From: Laburnicola sp. R22_1
Lineage: Eukaryota > Ascomycota > Dothideomycetes > Pleosporales > Didymosphaeriaceae
DNA length: 64,000 nt
Direction of reading: 5' to 3'
NCBI GenBank assembly: GCA_014281115.1
Contig: JACONQ010000008.1
Coordinates: 2,790,001-2,854,000, forward strand
The position numbers were made by a program, and so were the translations under genes. How positions within the stretch are numbered: position 1 is the stretch's first letter; every line of letters begins with the position of its first letter. The notes under the pieces were generated by a model. It was not told where the DNA came from, did not search any database, and worked only from the letters and a program-made list of their open reading frames with translations. Of the stretch, positions 30,975 through 42,725 are shown piece by piece.

Positions 30975-33714
30975 CTAGTCTGTGGGAACATAGTCGCCAT
31001 AGATCGACCCCTCATCCCCATGAGCATCGCCATCCGACTCGTCGCGCCCAGGAGCAAACTGCTCCTCGAAATGGCCTCCCTCTTCTTGTCCGAGTTCTTC
31101 GTCGCGGAATCCATCTTGATTCTCCTCCTGAATCGGCCATTCAGCCTGTACAATCTTCGCTTTCTGAGTAAGGCTCATGCTGATATCCTCGAAGTGTGCA
31201 TCCTGCCGAACGCTAAGCAAACCTTTGGTTCCGAGCGTCAATGTCATCATAAAAGCCTGGGAAGCGACTACCCTGCTGTTATCGGCCGGCGGAATGAGCT
31301 CATCGAAGGAAACTTCATCAATGGAGGAAGCTGCATCAGCTTGGAGCAAATCGGACATCGGCTCCAGACCTTGCTGGGCACGGTCACGCTTCTCATCGAT
31401 GGCTTCGGCGACAAAAGTGAGGAAGTTTCCACCCTCTGCGGAGAGAGCCTCTTGAAGACGCGCATTCGACGGGGCAAGTGCGGCTTCGGGCATATCTGAG
31501 CTGATACCTGGGCCAGCGAAGCCAAAATCGTCCCCACCAAGGTTTCCGAAGTCGCCTTCGCCGTCATCTAAGCCCTGGAGCGCATCCAGTCCACCGGGCT
31601 GACCACGCCCATGGAGCGGGGACGCGGATATCATGCAGCTACCACGGAGGCCAGGGGGTCCGTTGACCGACGAGGGTGGAGCAGCAGAACCGACCAAGCC
31701 TACACGACCTATAAAGCTGAACATTAGTATATGATTAAGTGCGCCTGAAATCCTTGGGAAACTCACCACTTCGAGGAACCGCGGAGGAGCCGCGAACAGA
31801 TGCACTTATATTCCAAGGCATTGCTGAAAAGAGTTGCTGGTCATCAAGAGCTGATGGTGCTTCACGCGGTAACTCGACATCGTCACCACCGGGCATGAAC
31901 ATAGCTTCATCCTCGTGGCCACGTCCGATCTGCCCCTCAGGCTCGTCTGTCTTTTGGCGCACACGGCGCGACTCTTCTTGCGTAGCTTCGTCGATGCCAC
32001 TATCAAGATCGCGCTTCGATCGAGCGCCGTCTTTGCGGCTGACTCCGGTGAAGAGCTCGAAGAGGTTGTCGCCGATGAACCGGTCAAATGGTGTCGGCCC
32101 ATTGACACCCTGCATCCGAGCTGCAATACCTCCAATACCCGATCCCCACAGCCAGTACTCTGCGTTCTTCTTCGCTAGCTGAGTAAGTCGATACTGGTTC
32201 TTCTGCTTCGAAGCTTCCTTCATATTCGCCAGGTAATTGGCATTCCAATCGGAGAGATCCTTGTTCCGAAGCTCCATTGTGGTATCGCAGGGGATAGTAC
32301 GCGCAGTTCGCTGCTTGCGCCTATTAGGAGCCACAACCGTGGAGGGTGATTCTATGACTTCTGGGTGCTGGTCCTGGTGTTCTGCAGGCCTCGTAGGGAA
32401 GGCCTCGCCCTCAGGAACGTCGTCACCGAGGATAGGAAAATCGAGATCCATCTGGTCACCGAGCTGCTGTTCAAGTAAGTTGGTGTTGTGGCAATGATCG
32501 GGTTTAGAAAGAGATGAGGGTTTGGCATCAACTGCGAATAAAAGGCAAAGTGAGAGTGGGAGAGTACGTGGAATTTGCATGTAATTTGCAGGGTTCTCTC
32601 ACGTATGCACTCACCTGTATACCAACCCGTAGTCCTTCCTCGTGCTCTTGTCTCACTCTAGAACTTGCTCCAGCATCGTCCGGCATTGCAGCTCCTGCTG
32701 GTCCCGCAGGGGTTCCAGAAATCACGTTCTCCTCGGTGAGATCGACAAGCTCGCCGTTCTCATCGAAAGTAAAACCAGGGTCATCTGTGCACTATCAGTT
32801 ACGGCTCTCAAGAATTGTGTGCCTTGGGCAACTCACCTATCAGTTCCGCATCGCCTATTCCAGTCGGACCACCGACACTGCCTGGCCCATGGTCGCTTTG
32901 GATCCTGAATTCGCCAGGGCCGACCGATGAGGATGTGGGTAGAATGAGACCACCGATTGGACCTTCTGGAGTTGAAGGATCCTGCTGGGACGCGAATGGG
33001 GTCAATGATTGCGAGTCGCCGGTGACACGGAGCGGTGGAAGAGCAGGGCCGAGCTGTAACTCTGCGAGGAGTTCTGAAGGCGGCTTGGCAAATTCAGGGA
33101 GGAACGACGGGTCATCCGGAAGGAGGAGTAGTTCGGGCCTGTAGAGTGACAATAAGTCCATGAAGCATTCTGGTGGGCCTGCACGCCGACGGGATACTCA
33201 CCTAGCTTTGCCGGCCTCTGGGTCAAGAGCCGCATCTTGAACCGCCTGCAACATAAGATGCATGGAATTGTATACATTCTGCGCATCGGACAGAACATAG
33301 CTACACTGCTGAAGATACACACGAGAAACACCATACCTAGGGCTGTCAGCGTCTGGTAGCCTGCCGACTGGAAGCGCGACTTACAACAAGTTACCCTGCA
33401 AGCGCAAGGCCATTGGCGCCGCTGGGTCTACGATGGTCTTACATGCCTTGGGAACGTCGACCTCTAGAATGGCTTTACGGTTGATCTTCTTCGAGCTGGA
33501 CTTGGAGCCCAGGGTCGCAACGAGCCTTCCCTTTCTGTCAGCGCGACATCATGTTGCAGGAGCGCGGCTTGCTCACCAAACTGTGGCCACGCCATACTTG
33601 CGAGAGGTAAGCACTAGTGAGATGGTCAGTCGATGCTGCTGTTGCTGCATGGCCCAGGTAGTAGTGGACGCCCTGGAGCCCTGGGGCAAACTCACCCTCG
33701 TGACTGTAGAACAT
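30975..33714 (-). CDS. rec8: meiotic cohesin kleisin Rec8
   Basis: Rec8 replaces Rad21 in meiotic cohesin and bridges the Smc heads. Eight exons (minus): 33696-33714, 33577-33613, 33385-33525, 33202-33336, 32837-33138, 32615-32784, 31767-32466, 30975-31708; 745 aa. Splicing the first three small exons yields MFYSHEVLTSRKYGVATVW followed by LVATLGSKSSSKKINR, the Rad21/Rec8 N-terminal domain in the version typical of filamentous-fungal Rec8. APMALRLQGNLLYGVSRVY follows. Later landmarks are TIPCDTTMELRNKDLSDWN, NAEYWLWGSGIGG and, near the C-terminus, NSRVVASQAFMMTLTLGTKG, where the winged helix should lie. The junction between exons 6 and 7 is uncertain: a GTATAC donor just upstream with a strong TTCGCAG acceptor (near 32533) would also keep frame. 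All introns are 48-148 bp. Confidence 0.88.
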
Positions 33715-34120
33715 AGTGAAGGATAATACACGGAACGAATAGCGTGTTAATGCGGCAGCGAATGGAGGTAAACCGATTTTTGCAAGTGCAAAGGCACTCG
33801 AGTGGGGTGACGACAAAATGTAGGGAAGTGGCGACGAAGTCAAGAAAAGCAGACACGGCTTGGCGCAACGCGGTCCAACGCGTTCGCGTGCTCATTCACT
33901 ACTCGCCATACACGTGAACTAATGGGCAGGGAAAGGCGAGAAGTGTAACCTCGTGCGTTTCTCATATTGTTACCCGTGTTCTCGTGAGCATAAGGTATGA
34001 TACATTTCTACATGCACAAGCCTCTATGCAACGCCAATGCCATGCAACATCGCTTGTTATTACTCCACCCCCATGGGACCCAGATCCTGTTCGTGTGTCA
34101 TAATTCGAGAGTATCCATGT
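33715..34120. promoter_or_regulatory. rec8 upstream region
   Basis: These 406 bp between the rec8 start and the ubp6 stop hold no gene and should contain the rec8 promoter. No TATA box was identified. Confidence 0.45.
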
Positions 34121-36028
34121 CTATGCCTTGTTCTCCTCCTCTTCAATGGAGGCCAAGGGAACAGCACGGTAGAGGAGAATCAGTGCCGAGTGGCTTTGGC
34201 CTATCCACTAGTTAGCTAGGGAGCACAGATCGAACGTCGGTGGACTCACCTCCACCAGACAGGGTCTGGATCCTGTCAGAGTCCACCTCGGAGACCTTGT
34301 CGTCGTTGAACCACCACCATTTGCCATCTTCCTCTTTCCTCTTGCCAGTCACCGGATCCTTCGGACCTTGCTTCTTCACGAATGACGTGTAATGCCCGCT
34401 GTCAGCACTAGCACCTTGGTGCGTAATGACACCTCTGAGCTCATAGAGACCTGTCTGGTTTGCTCCATCATCAGAAGCTAGCTTCTGATCGACTAATGCA
34501 AGTAGTTCCTTCTTGGCTTTGAGGATAGACGCTGCCCTCTCTTCCTCGATCTGAGCTTCAGTCTTGTACTCTACATCAGCCATTTCCGTATCCTCTTCCT
34601 TCTCCTTGGCTTTTTCAGCAGCCTTTTTCGCGTCAGACTTCTTCTGCAGCGGTTCCTTGCTGCCGGATGCATCAATGTCATTCTCCTCGCCGGCCTTCAT
34701 GCGCCTCTGCCGCTTGCGAGCTCGCTCAACGTCCTCCTCTTCCTTCCTGATGTCGCGAATCTTGTCTCGAACTGGAATCAGGAGATTCTTCAAGTCGTCT
34801 GTGCAGAACTCGACGGCATCTAGCTCGTCAGGAAATGTGACCTTGCGCATAATCTTCGCTTTCTTGTTCGTTGTTCGCCGCCAATCAAAGCGCACAAAGT
34901 GTACTGCCAGGTATTTTGGAAGGCGAGCAATACGCGATGTCTTCGTGTACAACGCGTCCCGTCCCAAAGCCTCGGAGCGCTTCTCGATCTGCTCCTTCAA
35001 ACCTGCAGCCAATCCGTCCCGAAGATGGTTCGTCTCGACGGTGATGTGGCAGTTGAGTTTGAAGAAGAGGTCCTCGCTGTAAACAGGCTCCTCGCCACCT
35101 TCTTTGGCTGCAGGTTCATCGCATTCCATGACAGACTCAAATTTGCCCGCCATGTACTTGTCGATGAACGAGAGATCTTTGGACTCCTGTCCCTCTGAAC
35201 TTGCCGAGGTGTCCTTGATCTTGAGCTTTTGCCGGAGCTGTGACACAATCTGTGACCAGGCCTCTTCTGCATCTTGCTGCGCATAACCATGCCCGTCCTT
35301 TGCCTTTTGCGCGAATTGGGGGAAAGCGGTTCGAAGGGCGTTGAGGAACATCATCGGCGGGAAACCTTGCTGGGTCTCGGACATTTGCTTGAAAAGATCG
35401 CGAAGGCTGGCTGTAAGATCCATGGAAGCACCGAGACCACCGAGACCGAGCTGGCTGAGCTGGCTCGCTGCTGAGCTCGAGCCGGCATTGCTGAGATTAG
35501 TGAGCACTCTGTTGACCAGCATCAGTAACGAGTCCTTACCTGGCAGAATATTGCATGAGTTCGTCCTGAAGTTCCGGAATGGATCGCAGAGTCTGGAGTG
35601 TAGAGTTCATGTAGCACGTGTTGCCCAAGTTTTGTAGGCCGGCCGGTGTGGCGCCTTCTATCTGCGCGGCTTCCGCTTCGGTCATATCCTCCAAGAACTT
35701 GATCTTTTCCTTCGGCCTCTCTATCACATTTGCGTTGTCTCCTGATGGCGTGCCCATCATCATAAGAACCTGCTTGGGCTTGAGGCCCAGTTGCGACATG
35801 TCGGCGTCATCCTTGAGTTGCCCACCTTTGACGATGATCTTTTGACGCTCTGGCTCGACGCCTGTGATGGAAAAGAGCTGGTATTTAAATGTTGCACCGT
35901 CGGAACTGGGGTCGACTTCGATCTCGTGTTTCTTGCCTTGATGCTTCACCACCACTGAGTCCGAATGGTCAGCAAACAAATTCCCCGAGTCGTTCGGAAA
36001 ACACGTAGTTACCTGGTATGGAAGCCAT
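34121..36028 (-). CDS. ubp6: proteasome-associated deubiquitinase Ubp6/USP14
   Basis: This enzyme binds the proteasome base through an N-terminal ubiquitin-like domain and trims ubiquitin from substrates. Exons (minus) are 36013-36028, 35540-35954, 34250-35490 and 34121-34200; 583 aa. The last exon, after a 49-bp intron with a GCTAAC branch site, supplies the closing strand (HSALILLYRAVPLASIEE). The catalytic Cys box is GLQNLGNTCYMNSTLQTL (Cys about residue 119) and the His box is LRGVITHQGASADSGHYTSF, with WWWFNDDKVSEV after it. A charged Lys/Glu insertion lies before the His box, as in other fungal homologues. Intron 2 can end at 35491 (49 bp) or 35509 (31 bp); both keep frame and differ by six codons. 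Divergent from arpc4, 302 bp apart. Confidence 0.93.
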
Positions 36029-36330
36029 GTTGACGCTCTGCGAAAAGATCGCGGATGGAATGTTTGGATTCTCGAGAACCGTAGGGAAGAGAGGCGGGAG
36101 ATATCTTTAAGCAACGGCTCGCGGGGCAAATGTAAAATGGTCGGTGGCAGAAGCATGAGGAAGCGCGGGCAACAGCCAAGGCGCTAGGCTACACCCCTGC
36201 GCGCGTCGCAGCTTCCCCACCACGGCTTCATCGCCGACAGCTGGAATATTTGGCGTGGCATAGTCCATTTCCTGTCACTCCGGCATCCCCACTCTATTCC
36301 AGAGCTCGCGAGCTCAAACCTCACAAGAGC

Positions 36331-37031
36331 ATGGTATGTAAGCGACCGGAATGGCGAGACTACAACGCTGACGCCTGCAGTCCCAATCACTCCGACCCTA
36401 CCTACAATGCGTGCGCTCGTCGCTTACCGCCGCCCTCTCCCTCTCCAACTTCGCGTCGCAAGCCTCGGAAAGGCACAATGTGCCCGAAATCGAAGCTGCC
36501 AGCTCGCCGGAAGTGCTGCTAAATCCTCTGACCGTATCGAGAAACGAGAATGAGAGGGTCCTGATCGAGCCCAGCATCAACAGCGTGCGGATAAGCATAA
36601 AGATAAAGCAAGCCGATGAAATAGAGCACATTCTGGTACACAAGTTCACACGCTTCCTGACACAGCGAGCGGAGGCCTTTTTCATCCTACGAAGAAAACC
36701 GGTCAAGGTACGCGGCGCCTCTAGCGACATCGCATGCGGCAGGCTCATATGTTCAGGGATATGACATCTCGTTCCTGGTTACGAACTTCCACACTGAGGA
36801 GATGCTGAAGCACAAGCTGGTGGACTTCATCATTGAGTTCATGGAGGAGGTAGACAAGGAGATCTCGGAGATGAAGCTCTTCGTAAGACTCACACTGAAC
36901 CTTTGCTTGTATACATCTGACCTTTGTAGCTGAACGCAAGAGCTCGCTTTGTTGCCGAATCATTCCTTACTCCGGTATGTCACGCTTGATGCTGTACTAC
37001 CGCAACGTGTTAACACCACCAGTTTGACTGA
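36331..37031 (+). CDS. arc19: Arp2/3 complex subunit 4 (ARPC4, 20 kDa)
   Basis: ARPC4 is a core subunit of the actin-nucleating Arp2/3 complex. Exons: 36331-36333, 36381-36707, 36757-36882, 36930-36974 and 37023-37031; 169 aa, the normal size. The first exon is only the ATG and the last encodes Phe-Asp-stop; the four introns are 47-49 bp with GTATGT, GTACGC, GTAAGA and GTATGT donors. The spliced product shows family blocks throughout: [80 protein letters not shown] and [13 protein letters not shown]. The match is so continuous that the tiny exons are well supported. Divergent from ubp6. Confidence 0.95.
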
Positions 37032-37759
37032 GCATTAAAATGAGCGGGACTTTGGTTTGGCATGGCGCGTGCAAGTCGGACATAACAGGACGAAGACGAT
37101 TTTGATAGCATCCCACGATATATTAGACGTGGCAGCCGTCCTCCAGGGGGAGGATTCTACCATTCTCGATGAATGGGATAACGGTCAGCTCATGCGCGGG
37201 ACCATGCTTATGTCAAAATTGCCGTATATGTGCCCGATACTTGTGAAGTGCATCTAGAATTTGAGCCAGCAAGATGATGTTCTGGTGGAAGGCTTGAAGA
37301 TCTTAACTACCTCTGGGCCTGGATGCACGAGCATTTTGGTGCAACCTTGAAGCTCGGCAAGAGCCGGGACTTGGCTGCCCTCCATGCGGCGGGTGCGGGG
37401 TCGAGCTGCACAGTATAGAAAGTCGCTTTGCTCAGGGCACCATGATAGATCTTTTTCAGATGCATATGATAATGTCATAATGTAGCCGAACAGCGTGTGA
37501 AGTACTAACAAACGCTTAGCACAGGGTCCACTTGGCCAGAAGAGCCGCCATGGACGGTGGGCCTGTGGAATTGCTTTCGCGACCTCGGCTGCCAGCGGCT
37601 TGCTTGTCCCTCAAGACCGACCTACACCAACCGAAAGCCCGCAGCAGCGCCAGCTTTATTTCTCTAGAGCACCAGCCTCTGTAAAGACGCGTACGACACT
37701 CCCTCTTCACTTCTCGAGCTGCTCCGACGTACTCCAGGCTCGACGGAAGCTAATCGAGA
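37032..37759. other. intergenic, nothing recognised
   Basis: It holds the arc19 3' region and the methylcitrate dehydratase promoter. No gene is supported. Confidence 0.5.
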
Positions 37760-39557
37760 ATGTCGGCCTTCAGCCGCAACCTGTGCAGCACCGCTTCGCG
37801 ATCTCTCCGACAGAGGCCAGCTATCTCCTGCAGAGCAGCGAGACCAATTGCCCTCCGAGCCACTTCCTCGACGCCGATCACTTCGCGCACAGCCGCCGCC
37901 GCCTCTTTCTCCACCATGTCTTCTCTCAAGAGCGTTGCCCCACCTGTCTCCGGCAAGCGTGAGTACGACCCGGAGATCAAAGACGTAGCCAACTACATCC
38001 ACAATGTGGCCATCGACTCTGAGCTCGCGGTAAGCCATTGGCCCTTCCACAATGCACCATGACTGATTATGTTTCCATGTAGTACGACACTGCCCGATGG
38101 GTCTTCGTTGACACCCTTGGCTGCGGTCTCAAGGCATTGGAATTCGAGCAATGCAGGAACATCCTTGGCCCCATCGTCGAGGGCACTGTAGTGCCCCATG
38201 GTACAAAAGTGCCCGGAACCAACTATCAGCTCGACCCTGTGAACGGAGCTTTCAACATTGGTGCCATGATTCGATGGCTGGACTTCAACGACTGCTGGCT
38301 GGCTGCCGAGTGGGGCCACCCCTCGGACAATTTGGGCGCCATTCTCGCAACGGCCGACTGGATCTCACGAACAAACAAAGCTGGAGGCAAGCTTGGCAAT
38401 GGCAAGGTTCTCAAGGTCAGGGACGTGCTGGAGGCCATGATCAGGGCACACGAGATTCAGGGTTGCATGGCACTGGAGAACTCGTTCAACAAGGTCGGGC
38501 TCGACCACGTTGTGCTTGTTAAACTCGCCTCCACGGCTGTAGTATCCAAAATGATGGGTCTGAATGAGGCTCAGACCCGGGATGCTGTCTCCCAGGCTTG
38601 GGTCGACGGCCAGTCACTACGAACATACAGGCACTCGCCCAACACCATGTCCCGCAAGTCGTGGGCCGCAGGCGATGCCTGCCAGAAGGCTGTGAACCTT
38701 GTTCTCAAGGTGCTCAAGGGAGAACAGGGCCTTCCGACTGTGCTCTCTGCCCCCACCTGGGGCTTCTATGACGTGAATTTTGGCGGCAAGCCCTTCCGGT
38801 TCCAGCGGGAGTATGGTAGCTACGTTATGGAGAACGTTCTGTTCAAGGTCTCCTACCCTGGTAAGTCATCCGTGTGAATCCACGTTCCCCTGCTGACCTT
38901 CACTTTAGCGGAATTCCACTCGCAGACCGCTGTCGAGGCCGCCCAACGCCTGAACAAGAAGCTCAAGGAGATGGGCAAGTCGGCTGAAGATATCGAGAGC
39001 GTCGTCAACCGGACACACGAGGCGTGCATTCGCATCATTGACAAGCAATTCAAGCCTATGGAGAACTTCGCCGACCGTGACCACTGTGTGCAGGTACGTT
39101 GTCTATCTTGACCCTGCAAGACCCACACTAACGATTCGTTCAGTACATGGTGGCGACGATGTTCGTGTTCAACCGCCTCGAGGCGACCGACTACCCCGAT
39201 GACAGCGAGGCAGCGACGTCAGCGCTCGTCGAGTCTCTTAGGCAGCGCATTTCCTGCGTGGAAGACCCGCAGTTCACCAAAGACTACCATGACCCCCAGA
39301 AGCGTACCATTTCCAACGCTCTTACGGTGAAACTCAAGGACGGAACCGTGCTCGAAGAAGAGGTTGTCGAGGCTCCTCTTGGCCACCGATTGCGGAGAGA
39401 CGAGGCTAAGCCTGAGATTCTTGCCAAATACAAGAGGCATCTTGGCCCTCACTACCCGGCTGAGCACGTTGACAAGCTTGTCAAGCTCGCGCAAGATGGG
39501 AAGACGCTCGACAACATGGACATCGACGAGTATGTGGATCTGTATGTAAAAAACTAG
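37760..39557 (+). CDS. prpD: 2-methylcitrate dehydratase, mitochondrial (PrpD family)
   Basis: This enzyme dehydrates 2-methylcitrate to 2-methyl-cis-aconitate in the methylcitrate cycle, which detoxifies propionyl-CoA in mitochondria. Exons: 37760-38029, 38083-38860, 38909-39093 and 39144-39557; 548 aa; introns of 48-53 bp, all with consensus ends. The first 50 residues are Arg/Ser/Ala-rich without acids ([19 protein letters not shown]), a clear mitochondrial presequence. A second ATG after it ([10 protein letters not shown]) could give a cytosolic form. Family blocks are [74 protein letters not shown] and [20 protein letters not shown]. The other cycle genes are not in this window. Confidence 0.95.
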
Positions 39558-40412
39558 ATGATCCTGGCGGCGTCTCAGGTAGATTATGAACGGGTAATTT
39601 GTTGTCCCATCTTTTGATCCATTATTCTTATTGTGGTTTCATGTTCGTCGCTGACTTCAAGTCACCTAACTGCCGCACGACTTCGGGATGAGGTCCCAGA
39701 ACGGAACGCAAATGCTCGAGATTAGGTAGCCCAAATTGTACGCCGCCCCCGAATAAGATCATCAGAACGTGCATATCATCATCACACGATGTCAAGTTGT
39801 AAAAAGTATGCGTAGCTCCCGGTCGATCTCATTCTAGCCTCCAATTCTCCGAATATAGACCCCACGGCCGCTTTCGCTTCACCGTAACTGCGCGCTGAAT
39901 TTGCACTCACCCGGCGCGCAAAACTTTCTTTGCGTGGTTCTTTATGCTCCCAAACGAGGCATAAGTCATCGAAATAAGCTCGAATAAGCTCGAATAAGCT
40001 CTCATTTTTGGGGTGTTGCAAGCATCGTTCGGTGCTTCGCGTATCCGGCAAACGCGTCGCCCCACGCCAACATGAAACGTTTCCCGTCGACAAGTAGGCT
40101 AATTCAGGCATCATCGGCGGAACTCAGGTACCACATGCCTATCGCTTCCAGACTTTGGTCCTGGGGTTGCTAGGTGTCCGGAGGCTGAGCTGCTCTGTTG
40201 CGACATGTGGCTTCGGCTATGGACATGCAACGTTTGACGTGTGCGGCCTGGAAAATTCATGTATAAGGCTCGTAGCCGCAAGGCAAAGTACCTAGGTGTA
40301 TAGGAGCTTACTTTGATAGCAGCTTTGATTATAGTAATATCTTTTCCTTTTTTCACTTGTATTGGTCAAAAGTTTTCCGTCGTTTTATTTTTTATTTGGA
40401 TTCTTGTCCGCA
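39558..40412. other. intergenic with a short tandem repeat
   Basis: No supported gene. A 110-residue minus-strand frame (39782-40114) has no recognisable features. Confidence 0.5.
39969..39999. repeat. three tandem copies of a 10-bp unit
   Basis: The unit AATAAGCTCG (10 bp) is repeated three times, the first copy preceded by a variant base. Confidence 0.75.
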
Positions 40413-41536
40413 ATGCTTTCTCGATGCCTGCGCGTTGCCGCCCTCGCTGCGTCAATCTTAGCGACTTCAGCACAAGATGCTCTCCCGGAAGATATCAGCG
40501 CCAGCTTGACAGGAGGCACCGGGCTCCAAGTCTCTTTTAGCGACAACGCTGTAGAAGGTTTCAGAAGTGGAACCACGTTCTCAAAAGCCGGTGCGTATTC
40601 CTCCGCTGTCTACCTCCTTCCCACCAACACTAACAACGTACTCCAGATGTCTCCTCAGAACCCACCTTTGCCCTCGGCGACGCCGATGGAATCTCTACAA
40701 CAACACTGTACACGATCCTCATGATAGACGCCACATCCCCGACCTCCCGCACGCTACACTACGCGCGCGCAAACTTCAAGCCCACGGGCGACAAGGTCAA
40801 TATTGGGACGGATGACGCGCCGATACTGGATTACATAGCGCCAGGCGAGGCGGGCGAGACCGGCGACGAGAGGACGTATGTTTTCCTGCTGTATATCAAT
40901 CCGCAACGGCTGCGGATTGAGCAGTTGAAGATGCCTGGGCAGGGCGAGAGCTTTGATAAAGACGCGTTTGAGGGGGATAATGGGTTGAGGCCGGCGGTTG
41001 CGGGGATGGGCATGAAGGTGCTGTTGGGTGGAGGGGGAGATGCGGAAGGCGAGGGTCCGAGTAGCACGGCTTTGGAAAGCTCGCCGTCGGCTACGGAGAC
41101 GGTGGTGGCGTCGAGTACTACGGCGGCGGTGCGCTCTTCGACTGCTGCGGTGGAAGACTCTTCGAGTGCGCCTGCGACGAGCGTAGTAGCGACCTCGACT
41201 CCAGTCGCTTCGCGCGTCGAATCCGCAAGTGAGGCCCCACAGGAAGAGACTTCGACTTCACGAGCGGCATCTGCAACGCCGAGCGAGGCACCCCAGGACG
41301 ACATTTCGAGTGCAACACCGCCTGCGCAAACGACCGGCCTTGTTGCAGCGTCCAGCGCCGCTCCTCCTACTCCGACTTCGCTGTTGACTTCTGTGCAGCC
41401 TGGTGCAACGGAACCGTCTACTACGCCTGAGGTGCCGGCTGAGCAGACGGGTTCTGGCGCTGTGTCACTGGGACTGGGGAAAGCACGGTGCGTAGGCGTT
41501 AGCGCTATGGCTGTGTTGGCTGCGTTGCTGGTTTGA
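40413..41536 (+). CDS. secreted PEBP-like protein with Ser/Thr-rich stalk and probable GPI anchor
   Basis: Exons are 40413-40590 and 40647-41536, 355 aa; a 56-bp intron (GTGCGT donor, CCAG acceptor, CTAAC branch) joins TFSKA to DVSSEPTFALGD. The signal peptide is residues 1-20 (MLSRCLRVAALAASILATSA). A phosphatidylethanolamine-binding-protein-like domain follows, with LYTILMIDATSPTSRTLHYA and HYARANFKPTG where PEBPs carry their ligand loop. After residue about 215 comes a mucin-like Ser/Thr/Ala/Pro stalk and a C-terminal hydrophobic segment (VGVSAMAVLAALLV) typical of GPI addition, so the protein should sit on the plasma membrane or wall. The first PEBP strands match well; the C-terminal half is short for a full PEBP. 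Ligand unknown. Confidence 0.8.
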
Positions 41537-42725
41537 CGATGATTTTTGAATGGGAGACAGAGACCGAGAGCAGTTGTTGGAGTGGAGCTGGAGGTAGACT
41601 CGCGTGGACCCGTTGGGTGTTTTGGGATCGATTACGGTACCTAAATGATGCATATGATACCATCTCTTTTCTCCTGGTTTTTTTGGTGACGTCAAGACGC
41701 GGGACGTCCTACTTTTGTATAACAGAAGGACCGGCATACGGTATAGTCCTATACGAAGTAATACTCATCGTCAAACTTGTTCTTGTCCTCACGCTTGGCC
41801 TCGATCACCTCATTGCAGCTCGAGGTCTTGAGTATGTCTGTAAAAGCGCGGTGCTCGATAGTGAGCGTGGCAGCCACGCACCCGTACGCGCGTCACCATG
41901 TAGACTACACAAAGTCGGCCCACGGAATAGACTTCTCGGTACGTGACCAATGCATCTCGAGACGAGCACATGGAATTTTTCCCCGCATCTCGCGGAACCA
42001 AAGCCTCGAGATGATACAAATACCGTCGTTGCGGTCCTCCGCACGTAGTCTCATGCGACACTACTACACTGGTGCACTTCTCGTGCACTATCTATTGCGA
42101 GTTACCGTACTTGACGACGCGCTAGCCTTTCAAATAGCTCGAGTAGGCGATGACGGATGTTTTCTCGGCTGTCTGCGGGTGATGAAGTTTAGGGCCCAGA
42201 GTTGTTTCGCTTGCTTTCAGCTCGGTAGGTAGATGGTTTAGCATGGGGAGTGGCGCGCTAGATGGTGGTGCAGTAGTATGTAGTAGAATGAAGGGTTTAT
42301 ACGTTGGTGCGGTGCGGGGTGCATGTACGCGTGGTACATACTACTGGATTTTTTTGTTGAACCCCGACTCTAAACTATGTCTCGACGTTCAAGGTTGACG
42401 TCAATAGCACGCGATCGCATGACACAGACGCACAGAGTGTTTGGTATGTTTACCGTCTAACAGTGACGAAGAATGCTTGCAGTTCTTATTCATTAGTATT
42501 AATACTTGCGCTATGTACAATATCGCTATGCTTTTCCATCATTGCTTGCGACATGCCGCCGACGATACCGCTAAACAATACGCCGAAAGGAGTGCCCCGT
42601 ATATGCATATGCATTATGTCATATTATATCAGATCATATCATATCCTATCCTTCTCTTTCTCATGAGACCCCCTAGCCGATAGATAAACCAAGAAAACGA
42701 AATCCTCCTGATAGGTGTGAAAAGC
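41537..42725. other. convergent intergenic, nothing recognised
   Basis: Between the 3' ends of the PEBP-like and PIR genes. Several short frames occur but none is convincing. Bases 42600-42660 are an AT-rich CATATCAT-type tract. Confidence 0.5.

Noticed and set aside
30450..31499. Long plus-strand frame of 349 codons
   Set aside because: It overlaps the start of the CYTH gene and the last exon of rec8 in antisense; a shadow of those genes.
39782..40114. Minus-strand frame of 110 codons
   Set aside because: No recognisable domain, no supporting splice signals, and it covers the 10-bp tandem repeat.
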